64,000 bases of DNA from Tubiluchus corallicola (lineage: Eukaryota > Priapulida > Priapulimorpha > Priapulimorphida > Tubiluchidae). Location: contig JAQGDQ010000276.1 of assembly GCA_030141605.1 (NCBI GenBank), positions 1 to 64,000 of the forward strand, written 5' to 3'. Position numbers and translations under genes: made by a program. Of the stretch, positions 41,000 through 49,131 are shown piece by piece; position 1 is the stretch's first letter, and each line of letters starts with the position of its first letter. The notes below the pieces were generated by a model that did no database searches, was not told where the DNA came from, and saw nothing but the letters and a program-made list of their open reading frames with translations.

Positions 41000-42199
41000 G
41001 GCATAGAGTTAGGAACTTTGAAAAGACCGTGAAGTGGAGTCAGCATTAAAACTGTGGTTTACAAATGCAAGAGAAAAAGATGCTCGAGTGAACGCTCCTT
41101 TAATGCGACAGAAAGCTGAAGATTTGGCAAAGAAAATGGGAAAAGAAGATTTTGTTGCAACAGATGGGTGGTTTCAGCGATGGAGAAAGCATGAAAGCAT
41201 TGTGTACAAACGTATCCATGGTGAGGAAAAGAATGCTGATGTTACACCTGTTGAAAATTGGAAAGAATCAAAGTGGCCAAAAATTATTGCGGGGTATTCA
41301 CCCGGCAACATTTACAACGCAGATGAAGCTGGACTTTATTTTGGAGCTTTGCCTGAGCACATCTACTTATTTGGGAACGAAAATGCAAAGGGGTGTAAGA
41401 TTTCAAAAGAACGTGTGACAGTGCTATGCTGTGTAAGCATGTCAGGAAAAATGGAAAAACTGCTGGTGATTGGTAAAAGCAAGAATCCCCTGTGTTTTAA
41501 AAGTGTTGCACAGTTACCGGTAGATTACTGCACAAACTCGAATGGTTGGGTGAGGGCTGTGTTGTTAAATGAATGGTTAGTGAAATGGGATGCGAGCTTA
41601 AAGCGAAACATCAGTTTACTGGTAAACAACTGTACTGCCCATGTAGTGCATCATTGAAACACATTAAAGTTGCATTTTTGCCTGCAAACACCACATCACT
41701 TATTTAAACACTTATTTAAGGCATTATTCAAACACTGAAGGCATACTATAGAAAAGAAATGCGGGTGAGAGTGTTACATGTAGAAGCAATGGATTCAGAC
41801 AATGCCACTGATCAATTACGTGCAAACGACTTAGCCAAAAAACTACCCTCCTGAACGCTTTACATTTACTGGCTATGCATGGAGCAATGTAAGTGAGCAG
41901 ATGATTCAGAACTGTTTTAGTCCTGCCCAATTCACTTGTGATTCAATTCTCACTACGTTGCAAGAGATAAGCCTGTACCATCTGCTCCACCTGGTATGAG
42001 CAGCAACGAATTTGAGACTTGGTTGGAAATTGATTTGGCCATTCAGGCCACGTTACCAATAACCAAGGATGAAATCACCACCATTCCAAGGAGGAGTCAA
42101 GAAGAACCTAAAGAGACCACTTGCAAGGCAACCACTTGCGAGGAAACAAGGGCACCACCAACTGCAGCTCAAGCATTCCAAGCGTTAAATGTTTTATAA
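41000..42199 (+). pseudogene. Tigger/pogo-type DDE transposase, inactivated
   Basis: Plus strand. The CENP-B-type helix-turn-helix (ALKLWFTNAREKDARVN ... DGWFQRWRKHESI) spans about residues 4-65 of the frame opening at 41034; the first helix-turn-helix upstream is missing and there is no ATG. The DDE domain follows: NADEAGLYF (first Asp, about 41325), then LLVNNCTAH (about 41616), where the second catalytic Asp is Asn. A frameshift at about 41655 leads to LKHIKVAFLPANTTS and LKAYYRKEM, with stops where the third acidic residue is expected. The acidic C-terminus is at 41996-42199. Confidence 0.88.
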
Positions 42200-42618
42200 G
42201 AATACATGCATCACACAGCAACAGATTTTCAACGTTTTTATAGTGTTGGGAACTTTGTGAGCCAACTTCTTCGCGAGAAAATGAAGCAGCCAACTTTGAG
42301 GGATTTTTTTTAATTTTTGCAAATAAACAGACTTGCGTGATTTAGAAAAGTATACTTCATTAACAATAAATTAAAATAAATTTATTGTTAATGTACTTAT
42401 ACAAATTAATATTTTAAAATATTTTTTTCTAATTTTTAACTGCACAAAGGAATTTAGGAATTACTTTGTTTCTAAAATGGATTAAAAGCCTTTGCGGTGC
42501 ATAGTAAGCTGATGACTCAAACTTCTATAGCAGTAATACTACACCCATCGGTTAATAGGTTCAATCGGTTAATTGGGTCAAAACACGTCGGTCCCAAAAT
42601 GAGTCTATTAAGTGGTGA
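42200..42618 (+). mobile_element. Tigger 3' untranslated end, copy 2
   Basis: Continues the element to TCTATTAAGTGGTGA, the same boundary as in copy 1. No terminal inverted repeat partner could be recognised at the 5' side, which is probably truncated. Confidence 0.6.
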
Positions 42619-42719
42619 CTACTATATATATTAGTTTAATGCATTATCAAAATCAAAACAAAAAACTGTTTACTTAGGTGTAAATTTGCAAATGCTATTT
42701 ATTTTCTAGTTCAAACCAA

Positions 42720-42724
42720 ACACA

Positions 42725-42755
<31 letters not shown>
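42720..42755. repeat. (CA)n microsatellite
   Basis: About 17 CA units with one TA interruption. Confidence 0.95.
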
Positions 42756-43085
42756 GTACCATTACCACGTACACACTACATGCCATGGGCACTTATTGAT
42801 ATGTAATATCCGGTGTACTGCAGGCAATTTAGTGGCTATTCCAGAATTTTTGGCCTTACCTTATGTGGCAGCATCCATAAAGAATAAACTGTGTGCATTT
42901 CTAATAACTGGTCTTCTATGATTTTGTTAGTGTATCTTATTCAACTTATATTAAGCATACTAACTCTTGCGCCATTCTATAGGAGTTATAATTATTATAT
43001 CGATGATATGCGTCATGCCATAGAAATATACGAGCAGCACACATGCGGAAGCTTTAGAAAGAGCTTTTGAAGAGTTAGTGTAATC

Positions 43086-43115
43086 TAGTGTTGAATAGTG
43101 TTGGATAGTGTTGGA
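43086..43115 (+). repeat. Three-copy 10-bp tandem repeat
   Basis: TAGTGTTGAA, TAGTGTTGGA, TAGTGTTGGA head to tail. Confidence 0.8.
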
Positions 43116-44762
43116 GCAAAATGGACATTTTTTAAACTCAAAGTGAAGTATTTTTTGGCATGTAGGCGTACTTAGTGCTGTTTATATAGAATCTAGACAG
43201 TATAATTAAGCTGTCTCATGATTTCGAGAAGGACAAGGACATCAGATATCACAGTGATAACATCTATGAGAGGATGTTAAATTCTTTACTAGAGCACTAT
43301 ATTATAGGAAGTCATTGTTTGGTAATTACTTATCAGCAGACAGAATGTGTATATTAATCTTGCCAATATTTTAGGTTTTAGACAACCAGTTATATGCAAT
43401 GTGATTAACTGTTCTGTGTCTACAGTTGACTGGAGGAATATTGTTCTATAACTATAGTTCACTGCTACCTTTCAATTTCAAAATGTTGGCAAGCATTTTA
43501 CCATTTTTGTTAGTTATCAACTTTAATTTAAATGGCCGTTTTCTATAGCTTAATTGCAACTTGTAACTTGAACTTGCCAATATTATTTTTTCCAATTTTT
43601 TATTTAATTTATTAAACGCCAACAGTTATTCACATTCTGATTAACTGTTATACATGTGGCAATTGGCAGAGAAATTGTCTGACTTATTTTAGATATTGCT
43701 CTAGCAGAGCTGTTTGGCTAGTCTGGTATTAATCAATGTCAGATGTACATTGATACATAGGTTAGTCATTTGGCTGAGTTTAAGTTAAGTTTACAGCAGT
43801 ATAATTATTACATAAGTTAGGTTATAACAGTATAGGTTTGTATATATGTTCTAAAACAATTTACAATAAATAAATACAAACAGTAGAAAAACTAGTGTAT
43901 CAGATACTAGGCACCATAAGCAATTTGTGGTTAAGATTTTTTATCATCCTGGTTTTGTATGAACTGTAAAAAATTACAGTGCCCGGCACACATACAGTGT
44001 TCAATTTTTAATGTTCCCATGATGTTGGACCACAATATCAGGTATTTGCTGGGCATTTTCATGGTCTGATAAACTGATTAAATAATTTCATTAGCGCACA
44101 TGAGAATGTCACTGTTATTCAAACAATGTGTTTTAATTTGTACTGTTTTTCTTGCATCCTCTACTTTTACTTTAATGCCATCCTAGCCCATCCATTTATC
44201 CGGTCTAGCAGTAGGCCTATTTACGTAATGTCTGTGTGCTAATTGGACTTGGCTAGTTATATCGCTTGAGACCTTGCACTCTTGAGTCCATTTCATCTGC
44301 TTTCTTATTTTTTTATGAACCTTGATCATGCTTTGCATTTGCTCATTGATCATTTTTTGCAGTCACTTTTCGCCATTATAATCAATCAGCACTTATTTTT
44401 TTCACATCACAATTTATTTCAAACATGCAACCACAAACAGTGCAATTACGAGTTCGTTATAGCAATAGCTGATTAATTGTATATCATTGAGAAATTTCAG
44501 TTTTTACACTATATTGATTAATTTCATTACAATGAATATTTGCAGGCAATTAAAAACAGCCAAAGCATATATTAAGGTAAATCGATTCTTAAGGTTTGTA
44601 ATGGTCATATTTTTATGCTAAGATCATTAATCAGGTTAACATCATGACTGTAAATGCCAGAATGTTCTCAAACCATTGGGTTTACTTCACAATAATTATT
44701 ATCGGGTAATAATTATAACTGCGGGTAATGAGCTGAAGAAAGAAAAGAGATCCTGAAAAGTT

Positions 44763-44834
44763 GTGAATCAGTCCGGACATAAACCGATACCCGGGATTAT
44801 ACCTCCCATGCCCTGCCACCTAAGCTACCAGATC
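44763..44834 (-). ncRNA. tRNA-like sequence, possible SINE head or tRNA pseudogene
   Basis: On the minus strand, TGGTAGCTTAGGTGG resembles a Pol III A box with a D-arm. It is followed by GGGA-GGTATAA-TCCC (a four-base stem with a seven-base loop, TAT at the anticodon position) and a degraded B-box-like GGTATCGG. The acceptor stem does not pair well, so a functional tRNA is unlikely. Sequence continuing to 44980 is less AT-rich and may be the body of a tRNA-derived SINE. Confidence 0.35.
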
Positions 44835-45311
44835 AACATGGCAGAGCAGGCTCAAGATTTCAACCTTCTAGCACACAATCCAACAGCACCACCTGTATCT
44901 ATGACGGAAAGTGATACGATGCGGGTATGGGGTATTCGTGGCACTCCCGGAGTGTGTATTGCAAGGATGCACTTCTAGTCGCAGTCTTGTTAATGATACC
45001 ATTAATTGCTAGCTAATCCGAAAAAGTTGATATGAAACAGATTATGTGTTGGCAAAGTTTTTTTGCTATGGCAATGGAGTGTTGTCTGCCATTTAGAGGC
45101 GAGCTGAGTTTGTAATTGCAGTTGCATGAATCTGTTCCTTTTTTGGTCTCAACATAAACGCATTGGTGTCTATTAGTAGACTGACATTGCTGACAGTAAG
45201 TTAGTACACACCTTATCTAAAAAATTAAAGTTTTCCGTGCTACAGTTGATCATAGCCGATGTGTTGAAAATATTTCACCAATACCCAGTGGCGCATTATA
45301 AACTTGAGAAC
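44835..45311. other. Gene-free DNA left of the second Gypsy
   Basis: No coding signal recognised; possible SINE body up to about 44980, then ordinary AT-rich sequence. Confidence 0.4.
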
Positions 45312-45408
45312 TGTTGTGTTTTGTTTCTCTCGGAAGGCTCAATGGCTTCTCTGGTAGCATCCATGGGTGAGCTGCAGGCTTGGATGGCTTGTTCTGATGT
45401 TCTCCACA
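45312..45408 (-). repeat. Gypsy 2 truncated 3' LTR
   Basis: 97 bp matching 48743-48839 with two or three differences; on the minus strand it ends AAAACACAACA. It passes into integrase coding sequence with no LTR head. Confidence 0.8.
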
Positions 45409-45903
45409 TGAGTCACATTGTTGGCTAGCCATCTCGATAGCCATATTGAGACCAGGCCAGTAGACAGCAGTTCTTGCCAACTGTTTCATGCGTTCTATGC
45501 CGAAGTGCCCGATATGCAGTAGATCCAGGATCTTGGACTGCAGGCTTTGTGGAATCACAACTCTTGATCCATGGATGAGGCATCCGAGGCAGATACTGAG
45601 TGAATCTGACAACTTCCGGAACTTTTCGATTTCTCTGTTGATCTCAGCGTGCTTGGGCGACCATCCTTCTTGGACATAGCGCATGACCGTAGCTAGCACT
45701 GGATCTTTCCCTGATTCTCGTCGGAGGATGTTGGTATCCACAGACTTCACTTGAAGACTGAGAACTTTAATGGCCCACACCATGTCCATGTCTTCACCAT
45801 TTTCCTCCCTGTTGAAGTCGTTGTCGTCTCCAGATGGCAAGTGACTAAGGGCATCTGCATTGTCATGGTCTGCTGTTTTTGCGGTACTTGATGATGCAGT
45901 CAA
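45330..45903 (-). pseudogene. Gypsy 2 integrase N-terminal zinc domain (truncated)
   Basis: Follows the RNase H with DNADALSHLPSGD, then IPQSLQSKILDLLHIGHFGIERMKQLART with the two zinc His, VYWPGL, and CDSCGEHQ with the two zinc Cys. AAHPWMLPEKP is the conserved linker to the catalytic core. After that proline the frame runs into LTR-end sequence, so all three catalytic acids are gone. Confidence 0.88.
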
Positions 45904-46273
45904 ACTGGTTTAGCCACAGGGCCCACCGAGCTAGACGATTAGCTGCAAGAAGCGGCGTCCCTTTCTTCGGTCCGAAGAGTGAAGTCAGTGGCTTATGATC
46001 AATCACCAGTGTGAAATGACGCCCATGGAGGTACTGGTAGAATTTCCGTAAGCCGAAGATAATGGCTAGGGCTTCCTTATGTATTTGGCTGTAGTTCCTT
46101 TCTGCAGCTCTGAGAGTCTTGGACACATTGGCAATTAGGCACACACTTCCGTCCAGATAGTGATGAAACAGGACAGCTCCAATCCCAACGTTGGACGCGT
46201 CACAAGCCAATCCTAAAGGTTTGTCTGGATCGAAATGCACAAGGACTTGATCTGAGGATAGCACATTTTTCAA
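45863..46273 (-). pseudogene. Gypsy 2 RNase H
   Basis: Motifs: LACDASNVGIGAVL (first catalytic Asp), ERNYSQIHKEALAIIFGLRKF (catalytic Glu), FTLVIDHKPLTSLFGPKKG (third acid). The domain looks intact within this frame; it is separated from the reverse transcriptase by a frameshift near 46275. Confidence 0.9.
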
Positions 46274-46957
46274 CAGTTCAAATGCTGTTTGCTCCTCATC
46301 TCCCCACTTCTAGGGGACTGCCTTCTTGGTGAAGTAGTAAAGGTTGGGATGAACTTCCCATAGAACTGAACCGAGCCCAAGAAAGCCTTCAAGCTTGAGA
46401 CGTCTGTAGGCGGTGGCATCTTCATGACTGCCTCGACCTTGGATCCTTTCGCAACTCCTTCGGCCGATAAGGTGTGTCCAAGATATTCAATACTTGGTTG
46501 CGCAAACAAGCACTTTTTACGATAACATCTGAGTCCTTTGTCATTCAGACAAGTGGTGATCATTTGCATCTTGCCCGCTGATGAGCATATCGTCTTGGAA
46601 GACGGCGACTCCAGGCAGATCACTAGTCAGGTTGTCCATGATCTCCTGAAAGTAACCAGGTGCTGACTTGATTTCGAAAGGAAGTCGTTGCAGCAGGAGT
46701 ACACCACGGTGGGTACTGAGAGCTAGCCTGCATTGACTCTCGGGTGCCAGCTTAATCTGGTTATAGGCATCAGCAAGGTCAATCTTCGTGTAGCCATATC
46801 TGCCTCCCAGCCTCTGCATCAGTTCCTCTGGGAGTGGCATCGGATGACAGTGGTCCTCTAGCTGATCGTTTGTGCTGACTGAGTAGTCACCACAGATCCG
46901 CAATTTGGGCTTCTGAGTGCCCGGAGTGTAAGCTTTATGAATCGGTACCACTGGCAT
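46270..46957 (-). pseudogene. Gypsy 2 reverse transcriptase
   Basis: Two frames: 46541-46957 with LRICGDYSVSTNDQL, YTKIDLADAYNQIKL (motif A Asp) and VFQDDMLISG (the Asp pair, in an F-Q-D-D box); and 46270-46623 with CFLFAQ-type palm (CLFAQPSIEYLGH) and the thumb LKAFLGSVQFYGKFIP. The frameshift lies near 46560. LPFEIKSAPGYFQEIM has Glu where Gypsy elements normally have Gly after LPF. Confidence 0.9.
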
Positions 46958-47763
46958 TCAGTATTCGTTGTACTGGACTGGCTTCCAGACAGCTCTGGCG
47001 ATGCCTTCTTCGTAACCTTTGGCCAGGTCATTCGAAGAGCGAGTAGAACCGGTCGTGCCTTGTGAAAAACCAGCTTCGTGTCAAACTTGAACTTCACTTC
47101 CAGTTCGAAGTCCTTAAGACACCCCAATTCTTCTTTGAAGAGATCTGGGAACTCGTCACACAGGTTGTGGCAATGTCGTTGCAGGGAAGCATAAGACGTG
47201 TAAGAGGTCTCCGGATGTGATGTTTTTACACCCTTGCTCTTGTTTTGACTCTCTGTGCTTCTCAGTCCTAGAGCATTGTCCACAGAAATTCCCAGCTTCT
47301 GGATAGCATTTCGTCCAAGCAGGTTCAGGTCAGGGATCTTGGTGACGATGTAAGGAATTGAGCTTTGTTTACCAGTCTTTAGATCCTTGGTCTGGCCCAT
47401 GAAAGTTCCCAGCACTGGCAGGTCGTGCTTGCTGGCAGACTCGTAACGATGTCTGACGTCATCCAGCTTTGGCTTTCCTAGTTGTTTCCAGACCGGCACT
47501 GAAATGAAATTTCCCGAAGTTATAGTGTCAAGTTCCATTTTGAACGGTTGGTCTTGGATGTTGACTTTGACATCCAAACTATGAGAATCTTCGGGAACTT
47601 CACCAAGCATTGCCTTGACAAGCTCATCATTCCTGATTCTCTTCACGGACTTTCCAGATTTTTGGTCCCGTTGCTGTCGTTGCTTCTTCATGCAAACAGC
47701 CTCCAAATGTCCTTTCTTGTCACAGAAATGGCACTTGGCATCTTTGTAGGGACAGTCAGTCAC
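46958..47763 (-). pseudogene. Gypsy 2 nucleocapsid knuckle and aspartic protease
   Basis: Starts with CPYKDAKCHFCDKKGHLEAVC: one complete CX2CX4HX4C knuckle plus an upstream Cys. The protease follows with MELDTITSGNFIS: the catalytic Asp-Thr is present but the Gly of the usual D-T/S-G triad is replaced by Ile. The second conserved patch LLGRNAIQKLG is present. Downstream is the conserved pre-reverse-transcriptase segment (FPDLFKEELGCLKDFELEVKF read across the frame). Confidence 0.85.
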
Positions 47764-47852
47764 TTTGTAGGCCTTTCCACAATGGTAGCACTTTGTATCC
47801 CTGTCTGTGGAATGTGGCTGCTGTTGGTTCTTTCTGTGACCCTTGTTCTGGT

Positions 47853-48698
47853 TCAGCTTGACTTTGTTGATGAGCCAGGTCTTGGAACCGTAGACAGTTT
47901 CCTTGACAGCCTTTGCCGCATCTTCAGTCTCGGTAGCGATTTGGACACACGGGCGAAAGTCAGATCTTCATCCTTGATTTTGAAGATAGCCTTCAAAACA
48001 GCTTCGTTGTTGATAGAGCATATGAATCTCTGCTTCAGAGCTTCATCTTGTGGGTCTTGGATTGAAGAAAAGTCACAAGTAGCAGCGTCTCGGCATGTGC
48101 GGGCTGCTAACTCCTGGGGAGTTTTACCTGGCTTCCGTTGCATGTCACTCCAGAACTTGAAACGTTCTCGCACAATGAAGAGTTTCGGGTCAAACTGTTC
48201 TTTCATAAAGTCGACAATTTCGTCAATTGTCAGTTCGTTGATATCCTTGGATGGAGACTGTTGAGTTGCTATATTTGCCAGTTGCTTGTAGATGGCAGCA
48301 GTCTGTTTGTTAGAAAAACTTGAGCCTTGCGTTGGTCAGGCACTGCATTGGCTGCCATGAAAGTACAAAATCTTGACCAGCAGTCAGGCCACAGTTCAGA
48401 AGTTGGATCGAAAGCAGCAAATGATGGAATGGCAGCTGTAAGCGCTGATGCATGTGGAAGGTAGGTGCTTGAGCTGTAATTCCCTTCAGGAGTTCGAGCC
48501 TGAAGCAGCCTCCTCATAGCATCCATATCTTCTTTGTGTTGCTGTGCCTGCTGATCTATATCTTCTTTTGTGTTGCTGCACTTGCCGATCCATCTGTTCC
48601 CTCTGGATTTGAATCTGCTGCACCTGCTGATCCATCTGCTGGCGGAGGAGCTTGATAAGTTCGCCCATCTGCTCTGCCATCATTTCTTGAATAAACAA
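47853..48698 (-). pseudogene. Gypsy 2 Gag
   Basis: Three minus-strand frames: 48486-48698 (MMAEQMGELIKLLRQQMDQQ, a Gln-rich coiled-coil start at about 48690), 48269-48526 (AFDPTSELWPDCWSRFCTFMAAN, then AQVFLTN), and 47853-48206 (ERFKFWSDMQRKPGKTPQELAARTC, a capsid C-terminal motif). Order and motifs match Gypsy Gag; frameshifts lie between the segments. Confidence 0.8.
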
Positions 48699-48725
48699 CT
48701 GTCCACTGAGTTACCAAGGATCCTG

Positions 48726-48737
48726 TCGACTGCGCCA
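48726..48737 (-). other. Primer-binding site of Gypsy 2
   Basis: Minus-strand TGGCGCAGTCGA, five bases after the end of the LTR. TGGCGCAGTCG-type sites are common in Gypsy elements. Confidence 0.8.
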
Positions 48738-48742
48738 ATATT

Positions 48743-48887
48743 TGTTGTGTTTTGTTTCTCTCGGAAGGCTCCATGGCTTCTCTGGTAGCATCCATGGGTG
48801 AACTGCAGGCTTGGATGGCTTGTTCTGATGTTCTCCACGTGAATCCCATCCTCGTCGCCATAAAAGATACCAGCGATCTCCACAACA
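48743..48887 (-). repeat. Gypsy 2 LTR carrying an integrase-derived segment
   Basis: 145 bp; minus strand begins TGTTGTGGAGATC and ends AAAACACAACA. The middle (about 48766-48839) is the same sequence that encodes the integrase segment from GEHQN to PEKP at 45337-45408. A purine tract GGTGGGGTAG lies immediately before its start (48897-48888). Confidence 0.75.
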
Positions 48888-49131
48888 CTACCCCACCGAA
48901 ACTGATGCTGTCTCCAAAGCATCAGCAACAAAGTCTCTCTCTCTCGGCTTGGGTGTCCTGTTGGATCGTCTGGGGTTGTGCGGTCCATACTCTGGCACAT
49001 GCGGCTTGGTCTCGGACAACCCCAGACGATCCAAGAGGACACCCAAGCCGAAAGAGAGACTTTGTTGCTGATGCTTTGGACACAGCATCAATTTCGGTGG
49101 GGAAGTGTTGTGGAGATCGCTGGCATCTATT
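48864..49131. repeat. Foldback of two opposed Gypsy 2 3' ends (116-bp arms, 36-bp loop)
   Basis: 48864-48979 and 49016-49131 are inverted copies with about 92-95 percent identity. Each arm contains the C-terminus of pol (DFVADAL motif), a purine tract (GGTGGGG[T/A]AG) and the start of an LTR (TGTTGTGGAGATCGCTGG). Hence the LTR at 48887 is preceded by 3'-end sequence rather than host DNA, and a second partial copy in plus orientation abuts it. Confidence 0.85.

Larger units (their letters stand above)
37049..42618 (+). repeat. Two-unit tandem duplication (unit 1: 37049-38867; unit 2: 38868-42618)
   Basis: Both units begin at CACATCTGGGGAAAG and end at AAGTGGTGA. Unit 1 lacks about 1.92 kb (40076-41995 of unit 2), with the break at an ATG shared by both edges. 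Identity is about 99 percent in the BEL part and about 98 percent in the Tigger part by eye. Confidence 0.85.
42619..44759. other. Gene-free AT-rich DNA
   Basis: Contains a CA microsatellite (42720-42755), a three-unit 10-bp repeat (43086-43115) and two copies of the 29-bp palindrome (43384, 43621). The open frame 44282-44476 shows no family resemblance. Confidence 0.5.
45312..48887 (-). mobile_element. Gypsy element 2, internally deleted
   Basis: Minus strand, markedly more GC-rich than the flanks. Order from high to low: LTR (48887-48743), primer-binding site (48737-48726), Gag, CCHC knuckle, protease, reverse transcriptase, RNase H, integrase N-terminus, then a truncated LTR (45408-45312). 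The integrase catalytic core, the C-terminus of pol and the polypurine tract before the 3' LTR are missing. At least five frameshifts break the coding region, yet motifs are better preserved than in Gypsy 1, so it is a different and probably younger element. Confidence 0.9.

Noticed and set aside
44763-44834. Functional tRNA with TAT anticodon
   Set aside because: Acceptor and T-stems do not pair properly and the B box is degraded; kept only as a tRNA-like repeat.
47548-48264. 238-codon plus-strand frame
   Set aside because: Antisense to Gypsy 2 gag and protease, whose motifs are on the minus strand; no motifs of its own.
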